NCBI RefSeq assembly: GCF_019797845.1
Contig: NZ_CP081864.1
Span: 1,488,001-1,552,000, forward strand
Direction of reading: 5' to 3'
Length of the DNA: 64,000 nucleotides
Source of the DNA: Symbiopectobacterium purcellii
GTDB lineage: Bacteria > Pseudomonadota > Gammaproteobacteria > Enterobacterales > Enterobacteriaceae
Below are positions 10,926 to 23,079 of the stretch, in pieces. The translations under genes and the position numbers were made by a program. The notes beneath the pieces are model-generated. The model did not search any database and was not told the origin of the DNA. It was given only the letters and a program-made list of their open reading frames with translations. Every line of letters begins with the position of its first letter. The stretch's first letter is position 1.

Positions 10926-12638
10926 ATGCAGTGGAAATCCCTGACTCCCGGCCTGACAAATCTGCTTGCTTATGAACGCACCTGGTTAAAGCATGACGTT
11001 CGCGCGGGGCTTTCAGTGGCTGCCGTTGCGTTACCGGTGGCGATCGCCTATGCCGAATTGGCCGGCGTAAGCGCGATCGTTGGGCTTTACTCCTGTATCT
11101 TGCCGATCGTTGCCTACGCCATTTTTGGCTCTTCACGGCAATTAATTGTGGGTCCAGATGTCGCTACCTGTGCGGTCATCGCTGCGGTCATTACCCCCTT
11201 GGCGGCGGGAAATGCGGAGCTTCATTGGCAATTAGCGATTGTGATGACGTTGATGATGGGAACGTGGTGTCTGATTGCCAGCCGGTTCAAGCTGGGGGCC
11301 ATTGCGGATTTGTTGTCCCGCCCGATATTGAGTGGCTTGCTTAACGGCGTTGCGTTGACCATTATCGTCAATCAGATCAGCAAAGTGTTTGGTTTCTCTC
11401 CCTCCTCCAGTGAACTGATTGAGCGCATTTATGCGCTACCGTCGAATCTGGCAAGTAGCCACTGGCCGACGGTGGGTATCTCGTTGCTGACGCTGTTATG
11501 TCTGTTTGGTGTGCGCTATGTTCGCCCTAATTGGCCTGCACCGCTTTTTGCCGTCCTGTTGACAACGGGGCTCACCTGGGCGGCAAACCTGCCTCGCTTT
11601 GGGGTAGAAACGGTTTCCGGTTACACCGGGGGCGGTTTGCCTACTGTCTCCTGGCCGGATTTCAAACCCGGTTTGCTGCGTGAACTGGTGATCCCGGCAT
11701 TGAACCTTGCGGTGGTCAGCTTTGTCAGTATGATGTTGACCGCACGCAGTTTCGCGGCAAAAAATGGTTATTAGGTGGACGTAAACAGTGAATTTCGCGC
11801 GCTCGGTTTGGTGAATATCGTCTCTGGTTTGTCTCAGGGATTTGCCATCAGCGGCGCTAATTCACGTACTGCGGTTAACGATGCCAACGGTGGCAAAAGT
11901 CAGTTGGTTTCTGTGATCGCCGCATTGGCGATTGCGCTGGTGGTCGTGCTGTTAAGTGAACCCCTGCAATATATTCCTATCGCTGTACTCGGTGTCATAT
12001 TAATCTATGCGCTGTGGGGCTTACTGGATTTACGCAGTATATTCCAACTGCGAAAGCGTAATCGCCCGGCCTTCTATCTGGCGCTGTTTACTTTTCTGAG
12101 TGTGCTGCTGGTGGGTATTATTCCGGGTATTGGGTTGGCGGTGCTGCTAGGGTTACTGCAATTCCTGCAAACGGTATTTCGACCCACAGAGCATTTGCTC
12201 GGTGTCAACGCGGAAGGCATGATTCATTCATTAGACAACGGCAATGACAATGACATCAGTCCAGTGGACGGCGTTATCATGTACCGTTTCAATTCCCCAT
12301 TAACCTATTTCAACGTTGCCTATTTTAAAAGCCGTATCACGGATCTGGTGGATAGCGATACTTCTCAGCCGCGCTGGGTGGTGATTGATGCCGTGGCCAG
12401 CTTTACCCACGCCGATGTCAGCGTGCTGGCTGCCATCGACGAGTTGAAACGCGAGCTTAAACAACGCGGAATTAATCTGGTGCTCGCAGGGCGGCGTACC
12501 GAATTAACCCGCTGGTTTCGTATGGACCGTTCTGACAGTAAGATGCACGATTTGATTCTGGTGCCGGATCTGTATTTGGCATTACGGCTGATTCAGAGTA
12601 AAGAGACAGACTCGCTAAGGGCGGACAGCCCGCCCTGA
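10926..12638 (+). pseudogene. SulP family anion transporter with STAS domain, interrupted by in-frame TAG
   Basis: Relative of E. coli DauA/YchM, an inner-membrane SulP transporter for dicarboxylates or sulfate. The first 282 codons encode the transmembrane core, including VAALPVAIAYAELAGVSAIVGLYS and IVGPDVATCAVIAA. Codon 283 (11772-11774) is TAG, in ARSFAAKNGY-stop-VDVNSEFRALG; family members usually have Glu at this position, so GAG-to-TAG is the simplest change. The frame then continues through the last membrane segments (NIVSGLSQGFAISGANSRT) and a C-terminal STAS domain (about 430-560, with VVIDAVASFTHADVSVLAAI). Total length without the stop would be 570 residues, normal for SulP. The truncated product would lack helices and STAS and is presumably inactive. 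Start supported by GGAAGAAG. Confidence 0.9.
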
Positions 12639-12647
12639 TGATGTAAC

Positions 12648-13697
12648 TTATTGCAGCGTAGACATATCCAGAACAAATCGATACTTCACATCACCCTGTT
12701 CAAGGCGTGAAAACGCATCATTAACCTGAATGGCGCTGATGAGTTCGATATCAGCAGTAATTCCGTGCTCCGCACAAAACTCAAGCATTTCTTGGGTTTC
12801 AGCAATGCCGCCGATATTCGAGCCAGAGAAGCTACGACGCCCTTTAACCAGATTAAATGCGCCAATCTCGATCGGTTCTGGTGGCAACCCAACCAATACC
12901 ACGGAACCATCAATTTTCAATAAATTAAGGTATGCATTGACGTCATGCTTTGCGGAAACCGTATCGAGAATAAGATCGACCTTACTGGCAAATTTTTTCA
13001 TCTGCTGTGGATCGGTCGATAACACCGCCTGATGGGCGCCAAGGCGTGTCGCATCTGCTACCTTAGCTTCCGACGTAGTAAATACCACCACATGTGCGCC
13101 CATCGCTTTGGCCATTTTGATCGCGACGTGCCCGAGCCCTCCGATGCCGAGAATGCCCACCACTTTCCCCGCCCCTACCTGCCAGTGTTTCAGCGGGGAG
13201 TACACCGTAATGCCGGCGCACAGCAGCGGTGCGGCTGACGCCAGATCCAACGCGGCGGGCATTTTCAACGTGTATTTTTCACGACAGACGTAGGTTTGTG
13301 CGAACCCACCGTAGGTCATTCCTCCCAAATGCTTATCCGGTGAGTTAAACGAAAGCGTTGTGCCGGATTCACAGAACTGTTCGAGATCGCGGCGGCAGGC
13401 AGGGCATTCGCCACATGCGTCAACAATGCAGCCCACTGCGGCGTAATCACCCGGTTGAAATTGGGTTACGGCACGGCCTACCGCGATAACGCGGCCGACA
13501 ATTTCATGCCCGGGCACCATCGGGTAGTGTGCTGCGCCAAAATCATTTTTGAGTTGATGAAGGTCGGAATAACAAATGCCGCAATAGAGAATGTCCATCT
13601 CAACGTCATCGTCTTGTAATCCGCGGCGTTTGATACGGAATGTGGTTAACGGATTGGCTACCGCATCGGTGCCAATCGCTTTAATGGTTTTAAACAT
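12648..13697 (-). CDS. Zinc-dependent NAD(P) alcohol dehydrogenase, YahK/cinnamyl-alcohol-dehydrogenase-like
   Basis: Medium-chain dehydrogenase reducing aldehydes to alcohols in the cytoplasm. Visible: catalytic zinc ligands Cys (YCGICYSDLH) and His-Glu (VPGHEIVG), the four structural zinc cysteines (DACGECPACRRDLEQFC), and the Rossmann glycine motif GILGIGGLGHVA. At 349 residues it has the usual length and closely follows the YahK subfamily, which acts on a broad range of aldehydes with NADPH. It lies 10 bases from the convergent SulP gene and 20 bases downstream of an aldo/keto reductase gene in the same direction, so the two probably form a carbonyl-reducing operon. Confidence 0.9.
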   Translation of the reverse strand: MFKTIKAIGTDAVANPLTTFRIKRRGLQDDDVEMDILYCGICYSDLHQLKNDFGAAHYPMVPGHEIVGRVIAVGRAVTQFQPGDYAAVGCIVDACGECPACRRDLEQFCESGTTLSFNSPDKHLGGMTYGGFAQTYVCREKYTLKMPAALDLASAAPLLCAGITVYSPLKHWQVGAGKVVGILGIGGLGHVAIKMAKAMGAHVVVFTTSEAKVADATRLGAHQAVLSTDPQQMKKFASKVDLILDTVSAKHDVNAYLNLLKIDGSVVLVGLPPEPIEIGAFNLVKGRRSFSGSNIGGIAETQEMLEFCAEHGITADIELISAIQVNDAFSRLEQGDVKYRFVLDMSTLQ

Positions 13698-13717
13698 GAC
13701 AGCTATCTCTATGACGA

Positions 13718-14788
<1,071 letters not shown>

Positions 14789-14838
14789 TCACTAGGGCTT
14801 ATTCGCTGTATTCATTAATTGCCGTTCGCGTTGGCTAT

Positions 14839-15432
14839 TTAGCGCGAGACGGTACGTAACCAGTGGGTCACAGTTTCCGTGGTCCTGCGTTCCTGATCGC
14901 ATTCGATAACGAGCGGTTGTTCTCGTCTAGCATGGGGAGCCAGTCTCGCCAGGACTGCTTCACAGTTACCAACACCATATCCGCCATGTGTGATGAAAGG
15001 GATCAGGGTGTTGTCTGCCAGATTATGGGTAGTGAGAAAGGTTTGAACTACTGGAGGCAGGGTGGTTGCCCAAACAGGAAAACCTAAATAAATCGTTTGA
15101 TAACGCTCTATATTACTGACACTGCGTTTTAGCGGTGGCCTGAGGCCACGGTCACGTTCAATGTTTGCCTGTTCTACCGTCTGAAAATAATCCTCCGGAT
15201 AGGGTATTGCTGGCTCAATCTCAAACAGATCGCTGTGCAGGCTGCGATGAATAATCCCTGCGATAACGCGCGTGTTACCACTGCGAGATAAATAGGCGAC
15301 GAGAATGCGTTCAGTTTTTAGTGAGTTATCCGTGTTGGCACTCGCAGAGGTAGGAAACGCCATTTTGACCACGGTTAAGCTGGCCAATGCGGAAAGCAGC
15401 GCTCTTCGAGTGCGGTCGTGTTGGTGCGACAT
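14839..15432 (-). CDS. Exported flavodoxin-like protein with a twin-arginine-type leader
   Basis: A flavodoxin-fold protein (LVAYLSRSGNTRVIAGII is the FMN phosphate-binding loop; IYLGFPVWATTLPPVV and FITHGGYGVGN are the flavin-ring loops) preceded by an export signal. Starting at 15432 (GGAG eight bases upstream) the leader reads RTRRALLSALASL and ends near SASA, so Tat export is likely; this suits a cofactor loaded before export. Periplasmic flavodoxins are much less common than cytoplasmic ones. The gene is 198 residues from this start. A second exported flavodoxin gene lies at 24343-24999. It probably shares the redox theme of the neighbouring reductases, but no partner is evident. Confidence 0.8.
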   Translation of the reverse strand: MSHQHDRTRRALLSALASLTVVKMAFPTSASANTDNSLKTERILVAYLSRSGNTRVIAGIIHRSLHSDLFEIEPAIPYPEDYFQTVEQANIERDRGLRPPLKRSVSNIERYQTIYLGFPVWATTLPPVVQTFLTTHNLADNTLIPFITHGGYGVGNCEAVLARLAPHARREQPLVIECDQERRTTETVTHWLRTVSR

Positions 15433-16016
15433 GCATGATTCTCCGTAAATTTGGATAACAAACAATGTGCGCTGTGATGCAGGAGTCGCGCAGCATCAAT
15501 AAGGCCAAGATAACAGAACATGTGTAATGAGATAATCGTATTGTATTGATTAGTGCTATGAATGTTGCTCATTAAATGTGTGTCATTGTCTCAGCAAGTA
15601 AATAGTCGCGCTTCGTTATTTAAATATGTCAAAGAGAAAGTGTTAAATAAACAAATGTAGTTATCTTTAAGGTTGGGTAAAAGACATCGGTCTGTTTGAA
15701 ATCAGAATTATTTTAAAAAAATCATCATCAAAGTTTCAGAATATTTAACAAGAATAGGCTAGTGTTTAGCGAGAGAGGTGGAATTCACAAAGAGTGCGCT
15801 ATTGGTATTGTTTTGATTTAGTTTGTTTTTATTGGTATTTATGACAATGAGCATGGTGTTTGAATAACCATTGTTTAGCGATGAAAGACGCAGTGGATGG
15901 ATTGGTATCAGGTGGTGACCCTATTTTATATCATATTATAGAGTGTGCTGCTTTTTGGTTTTTATAATTCATGTTTTTTTATTTATTATTGAGGGCACGC
16001 TTGTGTTTAATAAACT
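15433..16016. other. Gene-free AT-rich interval
   Basis: About 580 bases of AT-rich sequence between the flavodoxin gene and the inverse autotransporter gene. I find no convincing gene, RNA or repeat. The last 100 bases presumably carry the promoter of the autotransporter, but I cannot single out -35/-10 boxes among many AT-rich candidates. Confidence 0.5.
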
Positions 16017-17669
16017 ATGAATGATAATGGGAAATATGTTTTTTTTCGACCGCTGGGGATGGTTTTTGCTTTGATTGGTTGTTCTCAGGTGAATAAAAGT
16101 GATGAGAGAACCCACACTCCTGTGATTAAGTTCTCAAAAGAGGAGGCTGGACGTTCTGTCATTTCACCATCGCTCTCAGGTAGTGCCTCTGGTCAGCATT
16201 CCGCTATGTCGTCCAAAAGGACGGATATGAAAATCCGGGGAGAGGCTCAGGTTGGTGTGAGCACGCCTGGCCGTCAGTCTGAAAGTACCTCGCTGAATGT
16301 ATTAGTTCCATTGCAAGAAAATGAAAATCGCATACTGTTTAGCCAATTTGGGGGGCATCATCGCAAGCATAAAAACAGCGTCAGTGTAGGAGTGGGGCAG
16401 CGTCATTTTGGTAATGACTGGGGATTGGGCTATAACCTTTTTTATGATGTACAAAAGTCAAAATCAGTTTACCACCGCCTCGGCGTTGGTGGGGAGCTAT
16501 GGTTTGATCATGCTCGTTTTACGGCCAATGGATATTATGGCCTGACACGTAACCGGGATGTTGATGAGAAACCAGGGTATTACGCGGATGTCGCTCATGG
16601 CTATGATGTCAATTTGCAAGCGTGGATACCCGGGTATCGTCAGTTGAGTGGTCGGGTGAAATTTGAGCAATACTTTGGCGATAGTGTTGCGCTTACCAAG
16701 AAAGGGAAAGATGCCAGAAATCCGCATGCGTTATCGTTAGGACTCAGCTATGCGCCTATTCCATTGCTACAGTTTGATGTTGATCGCGTGTTGGGTGGGC
16801 AACGTCAAGCTGAAAACCGTTTCGGGGTCTCTGTTCGTTACCAATTTGGCGTACCTCTTTCTTTGCAACTTGATCCAACGTACACGGCATCGCAGTACTT
16901 GAGGAAAGCAAAAAATTATCACGTTGTTGATCGTAACAACGATATAAAGCTTTCGTTTCGAGAGAAACCCTTGGAACAGATAGAAAAACCAGTGGTAAAA
17001 GTACCCGTTGCGCCAAAACCGCCAACCATACCTCCAGCATCTCAACCGCCAAAAGCACCAACCCCATCAGGGGCGCCAGAACGGCCAAAACCACACGTTG
17101 TAACGCCAGAAGGCGATCCATGTTTTGAGTGCGGGGATTTAGAGCCAGGAAAAAAACCGTCTGTTGACGTTGAACCTTTTGACGATGAAGACAGGGCAGT
17201 AAGCCCTAAAGTGGCGCCAGAACGGCCAAAACCACCCGTTGTAACGCCAGAAGGCGATCCATGTTTTGAGTGCGGGGAGTTAGAGCCAGGAAAAAAACCG
17301 TCTGTTGACGTTGAACCTTTTGACGATGAAGACAGGGCGGTAAGCCCTAAAGGGGCGCCGGAATGGCCAGAAAGGCCAAAACCACCCGTTGTAGCGCCAG
17401 AAGGCGATCCATGTTTAGAGTGCGGAGACCTAGAGCCAGCAACAAACCCTAAAGATGAAGTAGAACTGATTAATATACCGTCTGATATTTATGTTTATCC
17501 ACCCAGCCATGATGATATGCGACTCAGGGCGATCCCCGATAAGTTGGAGCGTCATGTGTTCGTTGATGAGGCTGGAGGAGCTGAAGGGTTTGTGATTGTT
17601 GAACCCCCGCCAACAAAAAGGGATTCGTCAGACGAGCACGATGGTTTTGAGTTTGTCAACGTGTCTTAA
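16017..17669 (+). CDS. Short inverse autotransporter (intimin/invasin family) with proline-rich CxxC repeat passenger
   Basis: Outer-membrane adhesin-like protein. Residues about 65-300 form an intimin/invasin-type beta-barrel (NVLVPLQENENRILFSQFGG; LGYNLFYDV; HALSLGLSYAPIPLLQFDVD; RYQFGVPLSLQLDP), followed by the typical VDRNNDIKLSFREK junction. Normally Ig-like domains follow; here there is instead a Pro/Glu/Asp-rich stretch with 2.7 tandem 47-residue repeats, each with a Cys-Phe/Leu-Glu-Cys pair. The N-terminus is odd: a short hydrophobic segment ending in LIGCS, which looks like a lipoprotein lipobox with Cys22. Upstream, GAGGG is 30 bases away and the start ATG overlaps a five-codon GTG-led mini-frame (GTG TTT AAT AAA CTA TGA) that may couple translation. 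A T8 run occupies codons 8-10. 550 residues. Confidence 0.82.
   Translation: MNDNGKYVFFRPLGMVFALIGCSQVNKSDERTHTPVIKFSKEEAGRSVISPSLSGSASGQHSAMSSKRTDMKIRGEAQVGVSTPGRQSESTSLNVLVPLQENENRILFSQFGGHHRKHKNSVSVGVGQRHFGNDWGLGYNLFYDVQKSKSVYHRLGVGGELWFDHARFTANGYYGLTRNRDVDEKPGYYADVAHGYDVNLQAWIPGYRQLSGRVKFEQYFGDSVALTKKGKDARNPHALSLGLSYAPIPLLQFDVDRVLGGQRQAENRFGVSVRYQFGVPLSLQLDPTYTASQYLRKAKNYHVVDRNNDIKLSFREKPLEQIEKPVVKVPVAPKPPTIPPASQPPKAPTPSGAPERPKPHVVTPEGDPCFECGDLEPGKKPSVDVEPFDDEDRAVSPKVAPERPKPPVVTPEGDPCFECGELEPGKKPSVDVEPFDDEDRAVSPKGAPEWPERPKPPVVAPEGDPCLECGDLEPATNPKDEVELINIPSDIYVYPPSHDDMRLRAIPDKLERHVFVDEAGGAEGFVIVEPPPTKRDSSDEHDGFEFVNVS
17073..17470 (+). repeat. 141-bp tandem repeats in the inverse autotransporter passenger
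   Basis: Units at 17073-17213 and 17214-17354 are almost identical (47 codons each, APERPKPxVVTPEGDPCFEC opening each); a third, diverged partial unit begins at 17355 with a four-residue insertion (EWPE). Each unit holds one CxxC pair and an acidic block VEPFDDEDRAVSPK. Confidence 0.9.
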
Positions 17670-17780
17670 CGTGGAGTGACAATCGGAGCTGTCCACCAAG
17701 CAGGGCGATAAGTAATGTGGGCGCAGCGTTCTCTTGGTGGGCAGTGACGTAATGCAATGGAGATGGACAATTCCTTGAAG

Positions 17781-17824
17781 TCTGCGTTTGTCTGGGCTGC
17801 GTCAGCAGCCCAGACAAACGCAGA
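17781..17824. terminator. Long perfect hairpin between the autotransporter gene and yajD
   Basis: A perfect 20-bp stem (17781-17800 with 17805-17824; arm TCTGCGTTTGTCTGGGCTGC) and a 4-base loop. It sits between convergent genes, three bases after the yajD stop. T-tails are short, so it may act as a bidirectional terminator or as an mRNA-end stabiliser. Confidence 0.65.
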
Positions 17825-17826
17825 GA

Positions 17827-18171
17827 TTATTTCTTGTTAAACATCGATTTTAAATCGGCAAAGGGATTATAGGTCGCAGCCGCAACGTCATTTTGAGCAT
17901 CCTCTCCCGCCACAACGGTTGTGCCGTATTGGTCTGCCTCAGTGTACTTGGAGTGTTCATGGTCATGGCAATACAGACACAGTAACTCCCAGTTGCTGCC
18001 ATCTTCCGGATTATTGGTATGGTCGTGATCGATATGGTGAACTGTTAATTCGCGCAGGTTGGAATAAACAAACTCCCGCGAGCAGCGCCCACACACCCAC
18101 GGATAAATTTTTAGTGCTTTCTCACGGTAGCCGCTTTCCAGACGCGCGTAGTTTTTGGGGATCAGAGCCAT
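17827..18171 (-). CDS. yajD: HNH nuclease family protein YajD
   Basis: A 114-residue HNH-fold protein nearly identical to E. coli YajD over its length (begins with AxIPKNYARLESGYREKALK and ends with NPFADLK). Two CxxC pairs (CGRC and CLYC) bind a structural zinc, and HHIDHDHTNN plus HDHEH provide the HNH catalytic residues. YajD is a conserved stand-alone gene of unknown biological role in enterobacteria. The start ATG at 18171 matches the conserved N-terminus. Confidence 0.95.
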   Translation of the reverse strand: MALIPKNYARLESGYREKALKIYPWVCGRCSREFVYSNLRELTVHHIDHDHTNNPEDGSNWELLCLYCHDHEHSKYTEADQYGTTVVAGEDAQNDVAAATYNPFADLKSMFNKK

Positions 18172-18275
18172 TGCCGATGTTACCTGTTATAAAGAGAGTA
18201 TTTACGATAGTGTCCCCAATATATCCCATATTGGAACCAGAGAAGAAATGAAAGCGAAATAGCCGGTTCACGGAT

Positions 18276-19172
18276 TCATGATTCTGCGCTGCGTTGGGTA
18301 TCAGAAACGCTTTCTGCCTCTGAAGACAGTATGTCGATCAGTGCGCGAATATTGGCTGTCATACCGCCCTTGCGCCATACCAACGCGGTGGTAATAGGAT
18401 TGCCTGGCTCCATGAAGGGGTGGACGGTAATTAAATTCTCCGACGGGAATGTGCTCAGTATTGGCCGTGGCACTATCCCTACGCCCATCCCTGCGCTGAC
18501 ACCGCCTAGAATGGCGTGATAGGACGACATCTCTGCCAGGCGATAGGGTTTAACCTGCGCCTGTTGTAACCAGACTGTCAGCCGATCGCGGTATGAGCAA
18601 CCATCGCGAAAAACCAGCAACGTTGCGTTTTCGAGATCGCCAGCAGCCCGTATCGGCGGGGAATTAGCCGGTGCGATAATCACCAACTCTTCTTCAAAAA
18701 CAGCCATACGTTCAAGCCTGTCATTCGCAGGGGCATCAGCAATAAAGGCTGCATCCAACTCGTGGTTAACCACGGCTTCGTAGAGCATACGGCTAATTCC
18801 GGTCACCAGTTCGACGGCTACGTCATGATGCTTACGATACAACGCTGAGAGCGGGCCGGGTAAACGCGTTGCTGCCATACTGTCGAGCGCTCCGACTCTA
18901 AACCGGCCACCTGGCTGCGGCTTTGCTGCCTGCTGTTCCGCAGTGGCGACCAGTTCAACGATCTTCAGTGCATTTTCGTACAGTGCCAGGCCTGCGGTGG
19001 TCGGAATAAACCGACGGCCCGTTTTTATAAACAGCATGACACCGAGATGATGCTCCAGATTTTGCACGCGTGTTGTGATGGCAGAGGGCACCCGGCAAAG
19101 CAATCTGGCCGCCGCGGTTATGCTGCCAGTCTCGGTCACCGCAATGACGGCACGGAAATCTGAAATATCCAT
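18276..19172 (-). CDS. LysR-type transcriptional regulator
   Basis: 298 residues. N-terminal winged helix (residues 1-60: MDISDFRAVIAVTETGSITAAARLL, then VPSAITTRVQNLEHHLGVMLF), followed by a periplasmic-binding-protein-like effector domain (about 90-290). It is divergent from the racemase gene, whose start lies 97 bases away; LysR proteins usually control the divergent gene, so the racemase or amino-acid use is a plausible target. The start has GGTGAA nine bases upstream. Effector unknown. Confidence 0.9.
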   Translation of the reverse strand: MDISDFRAVIAVTETGSITAAARLLCRVPSAITTRVQNLEHHLGVMLFIKTGRRFIPTTAGLALYENALKIVELVATAEQQAAKPQPGGRFRVGALDSMAATRLPGPLSALYRKHHDVAVELVTGISRMLYEAVVNHELDAAFIADAPANDRLERMAVFEEELVIIAPANSPPIRAAGDLENATLLVFRDGCSYRDRLTVWLQQAQVKPYRLAEMSSYHAILGGVSAGMGVGIVPRPILSTFPSENLITVHPFMEPGNPITTALVWRKGGMTANIRALIDILSSEAESVSDTQRSAES

Positions 19173-19268
19173 ATTTTCACCAGAATTGAAAAATGAATTC
19201 TATTTTATTCAATTGAAAAGAAACTTCATGTTTTTTATTTTACCAGTGTGAACAACCTGGAGACGACT

Positions 19269-19958
19269 ATGAAGAAACTGGGACTGATAGGCGGCACCGG
19301 GCCTGAATCGACGCTGCTTTATTACCGAAAATTTGTCTATGAAGCCAATCAGCGCACCGGTGATACTTTCTTTCCGAACCTCACAATCGAAAGTATTAAC
19401 GTCTATGACGTACTGAGGATGTGCAGTCAAAAAGACTATGCAGGACTCACCGATTATCTGGCAAAGGCGGTGCGTCATCTGGTTGCTGCGGGGGCGGAAG
19501 TTGCTGCGCTGACCGGCAATACCCCTCATATCGTTTTTAACGAACTACAGGCCTCTAGTGCGATACCGCTTGTCAGCATCATCGATGCTACGTGCGCCGA
19601 GGTAAAAGCGCAGGGGCTGAAAAAGGTCGGGTTACTGGGAACGCGGTTTACCATGGAAGCTGATTTTTTTAAACGGCCCTTCATTGAAGCAGGGATCGAT
19701 GTCATCACCCCTATGCCAAATGACATCGCCGTTATTGCGGAAAAAATTCACCATGAACTTGAGCGAGGTATTGTGGAGACACAGACGCGAGAACGGTTTC
19801 TCGCCGTTATTGAACGGATGTCTAAGGATGAAGGCATAGAGGCCATTATTCTTGGCTGCACAGAGTTACCCCTGCTGTTTTCCGGCGTCCAGCTTGCTGT
19901 GCCAGCGCTTGATACCGTTGATATACATATTGAAGCGCTGTTCAAGATGCTGCGTTAG
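19269..19958 (+). CDS. Aspartate/glutamate racemase family protein, Thr/Cys active-site type
   Basis: Cofactor-independent racemase fold (LGLIGGTGPESTLLYYRK; LGCTELPLLF near the end). Canonical members use two cysteines, the first in a Cys-x-Asn-Thr motif. Here the first motif is LTGNTPH, i.e. Thr at the first cysteine position, while the second Cys (LGCTEL) is present. This Thr/Cys pair is, as I recall, that of the L-aspartate/glutamate-specific racemase from E. coli (EcL-DER), so activity restricted to L-substrates is the likely role. Start at 19269 has GGAG six bases upstream; 229 residues. It is divergent from a LysR gene. A second, canonical Cys/Cys racemase is at 49840-50601. Confidence 0.85.
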   Translation: MKKLGLIGGTGPESTLLYYRKFVYEANQRTGDTFFPNLTIESINVYDVLRMCSQKDYAGLTDYLAKAVRHLVAAGAEVAALTGNTPHIVFNELQASSAIPLVSIIDATCAEVKAQGLKKVGLLGTRFTMEADFFKRPFIEAGIDVITPMPNDIAVIAEKIHHELERGIVETQTRERFLAVIERMSKDEGIEAIILGCTELPLLFSGVQLAVPALDTVDIHIEALFKMLR

Positions 19959-20225
19959 CGTCACGATGAGCGTCGTTCTCATACTGCGAATCGCCCGTTG
20001 CCGACAATGATTTGCCACTTATAACGGTCTTGAACCTGTCGGCTTAGCGCTGTACCGAGCGGATATAACCTCACGACAGGAATCAGAGATAAAGGCAGAT
20101 CCGCCTTTGGCATCGTCTGTGTTTCTGATAATGGGTTCAGAATGATATAACGTCAGGAACGCGTATTCAGGCATTGCGGGACGCGTAATGCCGGGTCTGC
20201 AATTCGCTGCGAACCCGGCGTTGCC

Positions 20226-21221
<996 letters not shown>

Positions 21222-21241
21222 TTAACCTCGCTTAAGGTGAC

Positions 21242-22141
<900 letters not shown>

Positions 22142-22320
22142 TTATTCGATTAGATAGGGCAATTAGCTAAGGTTTATTAGAGTAATTCATTAATTAAGAC
22201 GGCACTTAAAGAGAGGAATGCGTTTGTTGGAAATAGATTAAGCCTTGTGGTGTTGATCGAAAGTCACATCGCTTGCCGTAAAGCCTAAAATTAAACGTGC
22301 CGTATTAATATTGGGCTTCT

Positions 22321-23079
22321 CTATTTGCTGGCCAATGCCTGCTGTAGTGCCTTTTCTGCCCGCACGGCAGCATCACTTTCGCCATGTTCATGCAGCACTT
22401 TTGCCAACTGACGTAATTGTGCCGCTGTCAGGCCGACCCGCATGCTTGCTTGGGTATGCGATAGCAACTGTGCGTCAACGCCCGGTGTGGCGGCCAGTGC
22501 GCCAACGGTTGCCAGCTCGCGGCTTTGCCAGTCAAGGTTGTCGCGGGAAAATATGTCGCCAAACAGATGCGTTTGCAGGAACTGATTAATGACCGGTGCA
22601 AAATCAAAAAGTGGTCCCTGAACGGGGGCGCCTGAGATTTTTGTCTGATTCTCAGTGCCGACACGGCGAAGTTCATCTCCGGTAGGTGCCGGGAGCGTCG
22701 GTTCGTTCCCTTGAGCATCTTTAATGCCGTGTTGTTTACGCGTATCAACAACCTTCATCAATTCATTAAGCGCATTCAGGCTACGGGGAAAGCCCGTATA
22801 AGCGTAGAGCTGCACCAGTATTTCTTTGGTTTCGTTTATCGTGAGTCCTGCGTCCAAACCCTGATTCAGTGAACGGTTCAGCTTATCCATCTGGCTGCTG
22901 GCCATCGATGCGGCAATTATAGGAATGGCCTGCTGGCGCGCAGACAGCGTGTCTGAAACGGTTTGTTTAGTCATTTCTGTGGTTCCTTTCATCACTGACT
23001 CAGCATTTGCTGTGAGAGTAAAACCAAACGTCAGCAGCAGGGCTGCGGTTAATGCCTTAATGGGCATGATATTGTTCAT
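22321..23079 (-). CDS. Exported carboxymuconolactone-decarboxylase-like protein
   Basis: 252 residues. A Sec-type signal peptide (IKALTAALLLTFGFTLTANA) is followed by two carboxymuconolactone decarboxylase/AhpD-like units: one around residues 60-115 (ETKEILVQLYAYTGFPRSLNALNELMK, broken by short insertions) and one at 180-245 (WQSRELATVGALAATPGVDAQLLSHTQ). No CxxC of AhpD is seen, so peroxidase activity is doubtful. The start at 23079 has GGAGAAGG upstream and overlaps the end of the cupin gene by 23 bases, which implies tight translational coupling and a joint function in the periplasm. The cupin and CMD pair is presumably under the composite operator at 23607-23633. Confidence 0.85.
   Translation of the reverse strand: MNNIMPIKALTAALLLTFGFTLTANAESVMKGTTEMTKQTVSDTLSARQQAIPIIAASMASSQMDKLNRSLNQGLDAGLTINETKEILVQLYAYTGFPRSLNALNELMKVVDTRKQHGIKDAQGNEPTLPAPTGDELRRVGTENQTKISGAPVQGPLFDFAPVINQFLQTHLFGDIFSRDNLDWQSRELATVGALAATPGVDAQLLSHTQASMRVGLTAAQLRQLAKVLHEHGESDAAVRAEKALQQALASK

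Noticed and set aside
8728..11774. Recoding of amber as an amino acid
   Set aside because: Pyrrolysine is not used in enterobacteria, other genes here show no internal TAG, and ochre interruptions occur too, so decay or sequencing error is simpler.
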